Origin: Dactylorhiza incarnata
Taxonomy: Eukaryota > Streptophyta > Magnoliopsida > Asparagales > Orchidaceae
DNA: 64,000 nucleotides
Assembly: GCA_033032865.1 (NCBI GenBank)
Contig: JAWHQI010000065.1
Span: forward strand, 6,448,001-6,512,000
Reading direction: 5' to 3'
Position numbers and translations under genes: made by a program. Under the pieces are notes generated by a model. That model made no database searches and was not told the DNA's origin. It worked only from the letters and a program-made list of their open reading frames with translations. Shown in pieces: positions 22,083-33,337 of the stretch. How positions within the stretch are numbered: position 1 is the stretch's first letter; each line of letters starts with the position of its first letter.

Positions 22083-23205
22083 ATGAAGACCAACGATAAC
22101 GCGACTATCTGGCATGAAAGGTTGGGGCATGTTGGCATGGACAAATTGAAGGCTATGGCGGTAAGGGGCCTTGTCAAGGGCTTGCCTAGCTTGTCCTCCT
22201 ATGGAGATGGTCATGTTTGTGCGGGATGTCAGTTTGGTAAGTCTCATCGACTTCCATTTGATAAATCGCAAACAAGATGCAAAGCGCCGTTGGAGTGCAT
22301 TCACGGTGATTTGATGGGACCGACTGCCACCCCAAGCCTTGGAGGCAATAAATATATGTTGGTGTTGATTGACGATTAAACCAGATATGTCTGGGTGTAT
22401 TTTTTGAAAGAGAAGTCAGAAGCTTTTGCGAAGTTCGTGGAGTTCAAGGAGCTGGTGGAAGGTCGGTTAGGCCTGCGGGTGAAAAAATTGAGAACTGACA
22501 ATGGTGGGGATTTCACCTCTGGTGAGTTCTCAAGTTTTTGCAGGAAGCACAGCGTCCGGAGAGAGCTCACTTGTGCCCATACTCCACAACAAAATGGCAT
22601 TGCGGAGAGGAAGATCTGTCATTTGACGGTGCAAATGCTGGCTTCATGCAAAGAGTATCCCAAAGTCCTTTTGGGCGGAGGGAATGTCTTGTGCGGCATA
22701 CGTCATTAACAGGATGCCTCTAAGTCCTATCAACATGAAGACCCCTAACGAACTGATGTTCAAGGAGAAGCCAAGTGATGCACACCTTCGGGTGTTCGGG
22801 TCAACCTGTTATGCGCATATCCCTGATGCTCTTCAGACAAAGCTAGATGCGAAAGCAAGGAAGCTAGTCTTTGTTGGATATGATGAGCAGAAGAAGGGTT
22901 GGAGATGCATGGATCCTGAGACACGGAGATCAGTGGTATCTCGGGATATGGTGTCCGATGAGGTGACTTCCTACAAGGGGAGTTCAGGAGTTGAACTACC
23001 GGAGAGCAGGGTTGATGAAGAAGGGAAGGCTGCGAAAAATCTTCAAGTGGAGTTGCCTGTTTCACCAGGAGCTCCAGCTGTGTCAAGCTCTGAGATGGAG
23101 GCTTCAGGTTCTGGAAGTAGGGGGAGCAATGCTCCAAGTTCGTCAATGCTCCAAGTTCGTCTGGAAGAGGAGCTAGCACAGAAGAAGCAGCTGAGGAGGT
23201 GGTGA
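22083..23205 (+). pseudogene. Copia GAG-pre-integrase and integrase
   Basis: IWHERLGHVGMDKL and CAGCQFGKSHR supply the zinc-binding HHCC residues. The core follows with HGDLMGP, LRTDNGGDF and PQQNGIAERK, giving the D, D and E catalytic residues. TAA at 22377 interrupts IDD-TRYVW, where family members have an aromatic residue. The frame then shifts near 22684, where CAAYVINRMP and VFGSTCYAHIP continue, and again near 23199. The stretch after about 22960 is the variable linker to reverse transcriptase. Confidence 0.87.
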
Positions 23206-23480
23206 GTCAGGAGCAACCTCTTAGGAGGTCGAAAAGGACTATCAAGCCACCTGATCGATACACAGGAGGAAACATGGTAAGCTTTATCTCATGTTTCTTT
23301 GCTGGTCCCTTGGATGAGAGGGAGCCGTCGAGCTTTGAGAAGGCCAAAGGCGTGAAGCAGTGGGACATTGCTATGCAGGAGGAGATGGATGCTCTCATGA
23401 AGAATGAGACTTGGTCTCTAGTGCCCAGGACCAAGGGCATTACCCCTGTGACATGCAAATGGGTTTATAAACTCAAGAAG
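23199..23480 (+). pseudogene. Copia reverse transcriptase, N-terminal piece before insertion
   Basis: It includes EQPLRRSKRTIKPPDRY, then WDIAMQEEMDALMKNETWSL and CKWVYKLKK, the usual start of Copia reverse transcriptase. It breaks at AAGAAG (23480), where the Tat-like element starts; the protein sense resumes at 36479. Confidence 0.9.
23476..23480 (+). other. Target site duplication, left copy (AGAAG)
   Basis: AGAAG immediately precedes the TGTACAACCC start of the Tat-like element and is repeated directly after its end at 36479-36483. A 5-bp duplication is standard for LTR retrotransposon integration. Confidence 0.95.
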
Positions 23481-24887
23481 TGTACAACCCCGATATTCGC
23501 CAGGCGAGGAGGCACGGTTTTCAGAGGCAACAAGAGGAAGTAATAAGAGAGGAAGGCCTTGGGGCCAAAGACCTCGCGAGAGAGACCTTGGAGAAGTCTC
23601 TCTCAGAGGGCTCGCTGAGAGGCGAGCGAGAAGGGTCGGCGAGATAAACGCTCGCAGGCAGTTTGAGGAAGTTTTCTGAGTTCGATGAAAGGAGTACTGC
23701 GTTCGACGCACTCTCCCGTGTTCGTCGAGCTCACCTGACTTCGTCGAGCTCGCCCCTGCTCGGCGAGATCATCAGGAGTCGACGGTGTTCTATGCTCATT
23801 AAAGCCAAAGGGACGGTCTCGCAAGAGGAGTCGCGAGATCCAGACCTCGGCAGATATCCTCAAAGACTGGGCCAAGCGAGGGATGACAAACCAATACCTC
23901 GCAGGCCGCTGGCGAAAGAGACCTATGTTCAGTAAAGAGGTGTTCAGCGAAATGTGTTCAGTACGCGGCAAAGTCAATAGGCGATCTCGCAGGAAAGCTC
24001 GCGAGTTTAGAGCCTCAACGTCCAGCGAGCTCAATTCTGCGTTCGACGAATGTCGAACGGAGCTCAGCATTCGTCGGACGACGCCCGACGAACAAAATAT
24101 ATTCTATAGCAGCGCTCGACAAATTACAGCAGGGAAGCAGCGGTCGACGAACCGCCCATCTCAGCGGACAACGGACAATTTAACGTTCTGCATTTGTCGA
24201 GCTCGTCTGTGATCGGCAAAGTGCCCTGCGATTCGATGAAAGGTGTGTTGAGCTCGACGAAGTCAGGAGGCGATCTCGCAGGAAGGTTCGCGAGACCGGA
24301 CCTCGGCAAATACCGCCAGAATGGGCCAACGAGGTCCTCGCAGAGCGATCGCCTATGAGAGGCATCGCGTGCAGGGCTCGCGAGAAGGCCCGCGAGAGCT
24401 TCGGCAGTAAGGTTCTCGCAGTTCCTTGCCCATAGGCTGATAGGGCCAAATTACCCCTTTTACCCCTAGTGGTCAGCCTTTAGCCTCTCCAAACAGCAGA
24501 GTTTGGCTCTTAGCAGGCCCATTTGGGGTGAGGATAGTAAGATCAAAGGGCGGGATCCTGCTATTTGCAGGCCAGATCAGAAAACCTATAAATAAGACCT
24601 AAAGGGCACCTTTGGACAGAACTTCACTTCAGCTTCTCTCTCTTCAGGGTTATCCTTGGCTAGCATTTCCAGAGCTCTCCAAGGTGCCCGAATCTCAGCT
24701 TTGGCTTGGGAGGGGAAGCGCTCAACGATCTTTCGGGTTAGTGGAGGGACCTCCTCGCTGTGACTAAGGTCTTAGTCATTTTTCTAGTCTTCAGTCTACC
24801 TTCTCCGAGGGATCAGTAAGGGCTAGCCACCCCTAATTTCGGTGAGAGCCCCGAGCTCCACAAGAGGCTGAGAAATTGGTTTCAACA
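23481..24887 (+). mobile_element. 5' LTR of Tat1, 1407 bp
   Basis: Exactly the same length as the 3' LTR at 35072-36478 and about 97-98% identical by eye. It begins TGTACAACCC and ends GGTTTCAACA. It contains several TCGCGAG palindromes and about ten TCGTCGA/TCGACGA-type words (23680-24260), then the core promoter. Confidence 0.95.
24586..24596 (+). promoter_or_regulatory. TATA box of Tat1 5' LTR
   Basis: CTATAAATAAG lies about 300 bp before the LTR end and is conserved at 36177-36187 in the 3' LTR. It is the likely core promoter for the genomic RNA. Confidence 0.75.
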
Positions 24888-24890
24888 TTT

Positions 24891-24903
24891 TGGTGCGGTG
24901 AGC
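24891..24903 (+). other. Primer binding site of Tat1
   Basis: TGGTGCGGTGAGC starts four bases after the LTR end. It differs from the tRNA-iMet type used by the other elements here; I cannot assign the primer tRNA with certainty. Confidence 0.55.
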
Positions 24904-24943
24904 GTGGAGCGTGGCTGGTCCAAGAAAGTTCCAAGGAGCAGAT

Positions 24944-27375
24944 ATGACAGGAGGCGAGGATCAAGGCGAGGAGTTCAGCGAGTCACCGCAGGTGGTGACG
25001 CCGAGGATGTTCGCAGATTTCAGGAGGGAGGTGCATGACACCTTCGGGGGCTCATGGTCGCGGCGCTGCGGAGTGAGTTTGTGACCCCAGCACCTCAGGC
25101 GGGCCTTCCCCCATCAACAGTTGGCGGGAATGCCCCGGGGGGAAGGGCCGGAAAGGAAATCGCCGGAGGTTCAGTCCAAGACTTGGAGGGGCGAGTGCTG
25201 TTCGCCAGTCCGGTGAGCTCTGTGCCGGCGAGCGCGGCGCAGGCGAGCGCGCGCCCAGAGGATGCAGCGACAATAGGGGTGGTTCAGGAGAGCACCGCTC
25301 TCACAAGCGCGGTCCCCGCGAGCGCGATTATGGCGAGAGAGCTCGGGGGGCGTGTGGAGCGAGAAAGGATGGCAGAGGGGGGAAGTCCCTTCTACGAGTT
25401 AGTACTTTCTACACCTGTCCTGGCAGGGTTCGGAGAGTGGGATAGGGTGTACTACAACGACAGGGATGACCCTGTCCAACATCTCCAGTCTTTCGAGGAC
25501 TCGGTCTCTATCAGGCCGATATCAGATGCTTTCAAGTGTCGGCTCTTCGCCGTCACCCTTAAAGAAAAGGCCAGGGACTGGTTCCATCAACTCACTGTTG
25601 GGTCAATCTACGCCTTTGAATACTTGCGCCGAAGTTTCCTATTACGATTCTCAACTTCAAAGAAAAGGAAGAAGGACGTCGAGTCTCTCTTCAAAGTGAA
25701 GCAGGAGCCAAAGGAGTCGTTGGCTCGCTACGTGGACCAGTTTCAGGAGGAGGTGCTGATCACTCAGGAGATGCCTGGGTTTGCACTCCAACTCGCCTTC
25801 ACCGTCGGGCTAAGGGAGAGTTTCTTCAAAATGTCTTTGAAGAGGAAAGCCCCCGTCTCCTACGAGGAGTTAATGGAGAGGGTGGCGGAAGAGATCGAGA
25901 GTGAGGAGGCCAACCCAGAGCTCTCCAAGAGGCTAGCAAAGCTCAGTGAGCCAGAGGTCAGGCAGCAGGAAGTAAGGAGAAGGGAAGAGCCCAGGGCCCC
26001 GGAGGGGGAGTGGAGATAGCGTGCCGAAGGAATGCAAGGTCGGGGAAGGGGTTACAGCCCAAGAAGGGGTAACTTCTATGGAGGTCAAGGAAGACCACAC
26101 CAGTTAGGATGGAGGCAGGGTCCGAGGCAAATGACTCCCCCACCTCAGCAAGCCATGGCGATCAGGCGGGGAAGAGGAGGAAGAGGAAGAAGAGAAGAGG
26201 CTAGAGAAGAAGCAGGAGCAGGGAGAAGGAGGAGGAATAGGATGGCGGAGGGCGAGACAGGGGAGGTGACGTTGCCGTACTGTGACTTCCACGATGAGGA
26301 AGGTCACACGACGGCCACCTGCCCAGAATTCCTGGAAACAAAAAAGGGTCGAGTGCCCGCGCCGAGGCAACAACAACCGGTGAGAATTGAGGAGGTCGAA
26401 CCTCGAGAGGATGAGGAGGAAAGGTGTGAAGATAGAGCCGATGTAGGGATTACAGGAGGGATCGGGGTGATCCATGGGGGGGGGGGGGGGGGGGGGGGGG
26501 TTGGGTTGGAGGCAACCCGCAAGGCTAGCCTCCATACCATCTATCGGCGGAGCGTGGCCTCAACATCCACTGCTCCACCCCCAGTGGAGAAAATTACTTT
26601 CTCTCAGAAGGACATGCCAGGTAATGAAGACCCGTTCTGCGATGCGCTGGTCATCCAGACCGCCATCGAGAACTTCACTGTCTCGCGGATTCTAATCGAT
26701 AATGGGAGTTTGGTCAACGTCAGGCGGGGAAGAGGAGGAAGAGGAAGAAGAGAAGAGGCTAGAGAAGAAGCAGGAGCAGGGAGAAGGAGGAGGAATAGGA
26801 TGGCGGAGGGCGAGATAGGGGAGGTGACGTTGCCGTACTGTGACTTCCACGATGAGGAAGGTCACATGACGGCCACCTGCCCAGAATTCCTGGAAACAAA
26901 AAGGGGCCGAGTGCCCGCGCCGAGGCAACAGCAACCGGTGAGAATTGAGGAGGTCGAACCTCGAGAGGATGAGGAGGAAAGGTGTGAAGATAGAGCTGAT
27001 GTAGGGAGTAGAGGAGAGATCGGGGTGATCCATGGGGGGGGGGGGGGGGGGGGGGTTGGGGTGGAGGCAACCTGCAAGGCTAGCCTCCATACCATCTATC
27101 GGCGGAGCGTGGCCTCAACATCCACTGCTCCACCCCCAGCGGAGAAAATTACTTTCTCTCAGAAGGACATGCCAGGTCATGAAGACCCGTTTTGCGATGC
27201 GCTGGTCATCCAGACCGCCATCGAGAACTTCACTGTCTCGCGGATTCTAATCGATAATGGGAGTTCGGTCAACGTCGTCTTCAAGAAGGCGTTTGACGAA
27301 ATGAAGGTGGAGGCCAGGAGGGTGTTGGCCTCGGATGGTCCCCTATTCGTTTTTCGGGAGAGAGGAAGGAGGTAG
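24944..27375 (+). pseudogene. Tat1 gag with in-frame duplication of nucleocapsid and protease start
   Basis: The ATG at 24944 fits the leader, but the frame shifts near 25050; the main frame then runs to 27375. The gag core has YNDRDDPVQHLQSFED, CRLFAVTLKEKARDWFHQL, LLRFSTSKKRKKD and KQEPKESLARYVDQFQEE, typical of Tat gag. TAG at 26017 (WR-stop-RAEGMQGRG) is probably a former Gln. The variant zinc knuckle CDFHDEEGHTTATC (CX2HX4HX4C) occurs twice, as does the protease site LIDNGS, because 558 bp are tandemly duplicated in frame. The end at 27373-27375 reflects a frameshift into protease. Confidence 0.88.
26163..27275 (+). repeat. 558-bp in-frame tandem duplication within Tat1 gag-protease
   Basis: Copy 1 is 26163-26720 and copy 2 is 26721-27275. 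Both start CAGGCGGGGAAGAGG and end at AACGT. They differ mainly by scattered substitutions and by the length of a poly-G run (25 G at 26476-26500, 22 G at 27034-27055), a 3-bp change that keeps the frame and encodes polyglycine. Confidence 0.95.
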
Positions 27376-27383
27376 AGGGTGGA

Positions 27384-29820
27384 GTGGGGCTCCATGTGAC
27401 CCTCGAGGGGCAGTCCCGGAACTGCCGCTTCGTGATAGTGGATGCCCCGAGCAGCTACAACGCCATCTTCGGACGGCCTCTCATCAGCGCGTTTCGATGC
27501 GTCCCTTCCACCTTCCACCAGTGTCTCAAGTTCAACGCGGGTGGAATCCAGGTCCGGGTCCGGGCAGACCCCAAGGTGGCGAGACAGTGCTATGTGACGA
27601 CTGTCAACACCATCACCTGGATGGGAGAAGCGGAGGAGTGGGATAAAGTGATGGAGGAGGCGGCAGAAGCCGGAGGTGAGGAGGGAGCAGAGGGGAGGAT
27701 GGAGAAAGAGGAAGTTCATGCCCAGGAAGGGGTCGCTGAGAGGCCTAGGGCGGAGAGAGGAGGAGAAGAGGAAAAAGAAGAGGGTGCCCAGGAAGGAAGG
27801 GTGGAGGAGTTGATGATGGTGGGGGAAGAAGAGACGGAGGAGGGAACCCAAGCGCTCGCTTACGGCGGGGAGAAGGAAAGTGCTTGGGGAGAGCAATCTA
27901 GGCTGGAGGCTGTGGAGGAGGTCATGGAGCTTGAGGTCACCACCCAGCTTGGGGTGGTGGAGAAGGTCCGGATCAGCGGAGAGCTTAGTTCGGAGGAGCA
28001 GGCCGAGATCCTAGCCTGCGTTCAGAAGAATATAGATGTCTTCGCTTGGAGTGCCGCGGAGATGCCTGGGATCGATGCGGATGTGGCTTGCCACCGCCTC
28101 AATCTCGACCCCGGCACCCGATCCATCCGCCAAAAGAAGAGGGCCACAGCGGACAAGCTGGAGGGACCGATCCGCGAGGAGGTGAAAAAGCTTCTACAAG
28201 CAGGTTTTGTGTCGGAGATCCAGTATCCAGGCTGGGTCTCCAATGTAATCATGGTAAAGAAGGGGGGAGGTAAGTGGCGCATGTGTATCGACTTTTCACT
28301 ACTTAATAAATCATGCCCGAAAGATTGCTACCCCCTGCCGAGAATCGACGCACTGGTTGACTCAGCCGCCGGTTTTCCTGTAATGTCTTTCTTAGATGCT
28401 TTTTCAGGTTATCATCAAATCCGCATGCACCCCCCGGACATCAAAGATGTCTCCTTCATCACGGGGGGCAGATGCTACTGTTATAAGATGATGCCCTTCG
28501 GGCTCAAGAATGCAGGCGCCACGTACCAGAGGATGATGGATAAGGTTTTTCGCGAATAGAAGGGAAGAAACATAGAGGTCTATGTTGATGATCTCAAGGT
28601 GAAAAGCCGGGACCTTGGGTCTCACCTCTGAGACCTTGAGAAGACATTTGGGACCCTGCGGAAGCACAAGATGAAACTCAACTACTTGAAGTGTGTCTTC
28701 AGGGCTGGCCGAGGGAAATTCCTAGGTCACTTGCTCACCCCGGCGGGGGTGGAGCCTAACCCGGACAAGGTTAAAGCGATAATAGAGTTGGGGTCGCCAA
28801 GAAACCCGAAGGAGGTTCAGAGCCTCACAGGGAAGCTGGCCAGACTCAGCAGGTTCCTCTCCAAGGCGGGAGAGAAGTGTGCGCCCTTCTTCAAGGTGCT
28901 GAGGGGCAACAAAAAATTCGAATGGACCCCGGAGTGTGAGGAAGCTTTTCAAGCTTTGAAAGAGCAACTCACCCAAACCCCCCTACTTCAAGGGCCGAGA
29001 CCAGGAGAAGACCTATCCTTATACCTGGGAGTAGGATCTGAGGCAGTAAGTTCAGTACTGATCCGGGAGGAAGGAAGAAAGCAATTCCCCATCTACTATG
29101 TCAGCCGAGTACTGAGGAAGGCGGAGCTCCGGTACTCCATTTTGGAGAAGTTGGCTTTCGCATTGGTGGTGGCGGCCCGGAGGCTCGGCCCTACTTCCAG
29201 TCATATTCGATCAAGGTAGTGACTGATCACCCGCTTCGCAGAGTTATGGAAGGGGTGGAACATTCGGGAAGATTGGCAAAGTGGTCCGTGGAGTTGAGTG
29301 AGTTCAATGTTACGTTCGTGCCCAGGGCATCGATCAAGGCCCAAGCAGTGGCAGACTTCATGGCTGACTACACAATCGAAGTGGGGGAACATGAACCGCC
29401 TCTCCCAGTGGCGTGGAAGATGTTGTGGATGGTGCGTCAGGAAAGCACTCCTAGGGAGGGGGAATCATCCTGGTAAGCCCTCAAGGGACAAAGATCGAAC
29501 AAGCTTTGAACATCCACTTCCCGATTACCAATAACCAAGCTGAGTATGAGGCGGTGATAGCGGGCCTTCGGCTGGCCCAAGAACTGGGAGTGCAAGATGT
29601 GGAGGTCTCGACGGACTCCATGGTGTTGGCATGCCAAGTCCGGGGAGAGTTTGAAGCGAAAGATCCGACTCTCCAGCGGTACCTGGAGAAGGTCAAGGGA
29701 GTCATCGGGCGGTTTCGCACTTTCTCCATCAAACACGTGCCAAGGGAGGAGAGCACCCCCGCGGACTTCCTAGCCAAGTTCGGTCCCCGAGCAGGGGGAC
29801 GGCTTCGGAACTCTCCCTAG
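27384..29820 (+). pseudogene. Tat1 pol: protease, reverse transcriptase, RNase H and second RNase H
   Basis: Protease continues with YNAIFGRPLISAFRCVPS. After an acidic, Glu-rich spacer comes reverse transcriptase: CIDFSLLNKSCPKDCYPLPR, MSFLDAFSGYHQIRM, MPFGLKNAGATYQRMM and YVDDLKVKS (28581 on). TAG at 28557 in FRE-stop-KGRN sits where Gln is usual; TGA follows at 28629. RNase H covers about 28990-29480 with frameshifts near 29195 and 29470. The second RNase H-like domain (29456-29820; FPITNNQAEYEAVIAGLRLA, VSTDSMVLACQV, HVPREESTPADFLAKF) ends pol. No integrase follows; the 97-bp array starts at once. Confidence 0.9.
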
Positions 29821-30700
29821 ACGGGGGGTTTCAGGTTGATCTCTGGAGAGACTGGCAATGTGACAAGTATTGGTGCTGGAATGCCCCAGATCGATTCCGC
29901 TCCCGGGCTCTCACTAGACAGGGGGTTTCAGGTTGATCTCTAGAGAGGCTGGCAAGGTGACAAGTATTGGTGCTGGAATGCCCCAGATCGATTCCGCTCC
30001 CGGGCTCTCACTAGACGGGGGGTTTCAGGTTGATCTCTGGAGAGGCTGGCAAGGTGACAAGTATTGGTGCTGGAATGCCCCAGATCGATTACGCTCCCGG
30101 GCTCTCAATAGACGGGGGGTTTCAGGTTGATCTCTGGAGAGGCTGGCAAGGTGATAAGTATTGGTGCCGGAATGCCCCAGATCGATTCCGCTCCCAGGCT
30201 CTCACTAGACGGGGGGTTTCAGGTTGATCTCTGGAGAGGCTGGCAAGGTGACAAGTATTGATGCTGGAATGCCCCAGATCGATTCCGCTCCCGGGCTCTC
30301 ACTAGATGGGGGGCTTCAGGTTGATCTTTGGAGAGGTTGGCAAGGTGATAAGTATTGGTGCTGGAATGCCCCAGATCGATTCCGCTCTCGGGCTCTCTCT
30401 AGATGGGGGGTTTCAGGTTGATCTCTGGAGAGGCTGGCAAGGTGACAAGTATTGGTGCTGGAATGCCCCAGATTGATTCCGCTCCCGGGCTCTCACTAGA
30501 CGGGGGGGTTTCAGGTTGATCTCTGGAGAGGCTGGCAAGGTGACAAGTATTGGTGCTGGAATGCCCCAGATCGATTCCGCTCCCGGGCTCTCACTAGACC
30601 GGGGGTTTCAGGTTGATCTCTGGAGAGGCTGGCAAAGTGACGAGTATCGATGCTAGAAGGTCTCAGAAAAATTCCGCTCTCGGGCTCTCACTAAATGGGA
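29821..30700 (+). repeat. 97-bp tandem repeat of Tat1, nine copies
   Basis: GGTTTCAGGTTGATCTCTGG recurs every 97 bp from about 29827 to 30604, with the last unit diverged. The array begins directly after the pol stop, where integrase would be expected. Short ORFs of 65 codons through it are repeat artefacts, since 97 is not a multiple of three. Tandem repeats in the 3' part are a known source of satellites in Tat/Ogre elements. Confidence 0.96.
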
Positions 30701-31260
30701 GGTGCGGGTTGATCTCTGGGGAAGTAGGCAAGGAGATGAGTTCTTCATAAGGTCAGGTTGATAAGCCTCAGGTTGGCGAGCCTTCGGCGCTGACCCATGC
30801 CTTCTCGCTCGGCGAGGAAAAGGATGTCGCACGATAGTATATAAGTGACGAGAATAAACCCTAAGCATTCCGTGGCACCCGGTGCTCGACAGAGAGGTCG
30901 CCGACACAGGGTGGGAGGTGAGCTCTCGCCGAGAAGGAAGGTACCTTGCGAAACCTAGAGAAAAACGCATACCTAAAGGATAATAATCCTAAGGCAAATG
31001 GCGAAAGGCCAGAGCAGCCAAAAACGTCCTATGCCTATCTATTCGATAACATAATGTGCGAGAACGAACATCGCGAGAATAACCTTCGCAAAGAAAAATA
31101 TCGAGACATGCGAGAACGAGATATCAACATGAGAAACAATATAGCGAGCACAGTACAAGGCCAAAAACATGCATCTATGAATTTCACGGTTTGATTTACA
31201 TGAGGCCGCGATCTCGCCAGCCCAAAACGAAACAAGAAATAAAACCAAAAATTACAAGTA
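30701..31260 (+). mobile_element. Tat1 non-coding spacer
   Basis: Sequence between the tandem array and the end of the antisense genes. No domain is recognisable on either strand. It probably contains the 3' end of antisense gene B's transcript. Confidence 0.5.
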
Positions 31261-33214
31261 TCAGGGATCACTCGCGGACCCTTCCTCGTCATCGCTGCTC
31301 TTTACTGGCGGGAGCGGGATGAAAAGCTCTGGGACGATGTCTTCCAGAGTCATGTCGGCCGCGTCAGCGGCTAGGAGGCTTGCCGCCTTCATCGTCTGGA
31401 AGATATAGCGAGCTGACTCGGTGGACTCCTCACGGATTTCCTCGTCTCACGCTCGCCGTTTTTCCTTCAGACGGCGGGGAGAAGAGGGAACGACGGCACG
31501 AGCGAGCTCGCAATTTATAGCTTTTAGCCCGGCCACCTCGCCCTCCAGGTCCTGGATGCGAGCGTCGGCTCTTCCGGCGGCCTCGACATCCTGCAAGAAA
31601 GATAAATTAAGGGAGCAAAATGGCCGAAGGAGAGGAGGGTGACGAGGTCTAGGTAACTCACCACACTGCCCTCTACGACGAGCATCTTCTCCTTCAGCTG
31701 CGCATTCTCGGAAAGAAGCCACTGATAGGCCCTCGCGAGCTCCACGTTCTGAAGCTCCAGTTGCAAGTAGCGCCTCCCCGTCATATGGGCGAGCTCGACA
31801 GAGCGCAACTGAGACCTCGCGCTCTCGAAAGCGAGAGTCCTCGCAGTCTCGTCTTTGTAAGACCCCGCGTCCTCTTGTCTATAGAGGACGAATGAGAAAT
31901 CAAAGGCGTGGCCGCCGACAGTCTCCTTCTCCACCCAGGTAGGAAGGATGGTGGAGATGTCTGCGTGGTTCGTCTCCGGCTTCCAGTTCACCAAGAGCTC
32001 GTCGGTCTCGTCCCGGCGCCTCTGGCCGAGACCGAAGTTATATTGGTTGATGGGGATGGGTGGAGCAGAGGTTCTGGCAGTCTCCTGGATGGGCTCGTCA
32101 TCCTCACCTCCCGTGGAGAGGCCGGTAAGGTCAAACTCATCAAAAGCGGCCTCGCCAGGCTCCTTCCCCTTCGAGGAGACGAGCGAGACCCGACACTTCT
32201 TATTCTTTTTCTTCGGCAGGGATTTTGAGGGAAGGCCATGGCTACCAGAAGCCCCCGATCTCTTGCGAGAGGAGGGCTTACCTGGAGTGATGGCGTCTCG
32301 GCAAGCCTCCGCCCCCATGGTCGCGAGAGCAAGGGTAGTGTCGGTCTTCCGATTGCTAGCGTAGGGTGGATCAAGGGGAAGATCTCGCTCGCCTGAAAAA
32401 TGTTGGAATCATAATAAATACAGAGTTGCTTGGAATAGCAGGAGTTATTGAGCGAGATCTTTACCTTGCGAGCACTGGAAGCAGCGAGTCGAGGTTGCGG
32501 CGGAGATAAACAACCTCGAAGTTCTTCTTGCAGAAGAACTGATAAAGGACGACGTCATGACCGCCGAGGGCAGTGGGCCGATAGGTGGTCTCGCCATACT
32601 AGACTGGCGAGATCGGGATATTGCCGAAGTTCCCCTTGACGAAGAGGAACTTCTGGGCCCAAAAGAGGGCCTTGTTGATGGTCTCGTCGACTTTAGGACC
32701 CGAGCCCACGAAGTAGGCGGTCCCGTCCTTATAGGCGCGGAAGGAGAACAGCTTTCAAAATTGGAAGGCTGAACTCGATGCGCTCCTCGCGCAGGTAGCA
32801 TGCGAAAGCGGTGATCACCGCCATGGCGTTAGGGGTAAGCTGACCCGGAACAACGCCGTAATGCTTGAGCACCTGGCGAGCAATAAGAAAATTGGGATTA
32901 GTTTATATAATGAGCGAGACTTGACCTGCAGAGAATAAGAAATGAGCGAGAGCGATTATTACCTGGCGAACTTCCGTCCACAAGGGGAGACGCAAGCCGA
33001 CCGCGAAATGAGCGGTGGGGACGGCCAGCTCGTCGACAAGTGGCGCATTGATCACGTCGTTCTCGCTAGGACGGCGCGCCGCGAATGGAGGGGTGACGTA
33101 GTCGGCGACCGCAGTGAAGTATTCCTCATCTGTCAGGTTGCAATGGAAGAAGGTATGCTCAGCGAAAGCCTTAGCAATATTTCGCCGACCCTCCGACTCA
33201 GCATCGCCGCCCAT
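31261..33214 (-). pseudogene. Tat1 antisense gene B: gypsy-type 'transposase-like' protein with coiled coil, multi-exon
   Basis: On the minus strand it starts at ATG 33214 (MGGDAESEGRRNIAKAF). Exon 1 ends in LRLPLWTEVRQ. A GT-AG intron (32962-32873) joins it in frame to VLKHYGVVPGQLTPNAMAV, a block resembling the plant 'putative gypsy type transposon' family (Pfam Transposase_28, by memory). Further introns are 32464-32393 and 31661-31591, the last also in frame. Exon 3 has a basic LPKKKNKKCR stretch (possible nuclear signal) and a Leu/Glu-rich coiled coil; exon 4 ends LEDIVPELF and an acidic tail, stop at 31261. A frameshift near 32750, a stop near 32600 and TGA at 31447-31449 break it. Homologous to 47451-49402. 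Confidence 0.75.
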
Positions 33215-33326
33215 TTCGAAAACCTGCGAGAAAGGAAGTAGAACGAGAACGGGAAGGAGCGAGAGCTCTGAAGCAGAGGAGGAAGAAGGTTGACAGTAAA
33301 TGTGGTGGTTGACTCAGCTATGACAG

Positions 33327-33337
33327 CCTATTTATAG
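33327..33337 (-). promoter_or_regulatory. TATA box of Tat1 antisense gene B
   Basis: CTATAAATAGG on the minus strand lies 113 bp upstream of the gene B ATG. The equivalent gene of the second Tat-like element has CTATAAAAAGG 115 bp before its ATG, so the spacing is conserved although the surrounding sequence is not. Confidence 0.7.

Noticed and set aside
23603..24449. Overlapping frames on both strands in the Tat1 5' LTR, and again in the 3' LTR (34976-36040)
   Set aside because: Few stops because of CG-rich words; both LTR copies show them and no domain is seen.
26104..27095. Long proline-rich minus-strand frames opposite Tat1 gag
   Set aside because: They mirror the poly-G and Arg/Glu-rich coding strand; no domain and no promoter.
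27177..27896. 239-codon minus-strand frame opposite Tat1 protease
   Set aside because: Shadow of the Glu-rich coding strand; no homologous frame in Tat2 and no TATA box.
29933..30421. Three 65-codon frames with nearly identical products
   Set aside because: They are the 97-bp repeat read through in shifting frames.
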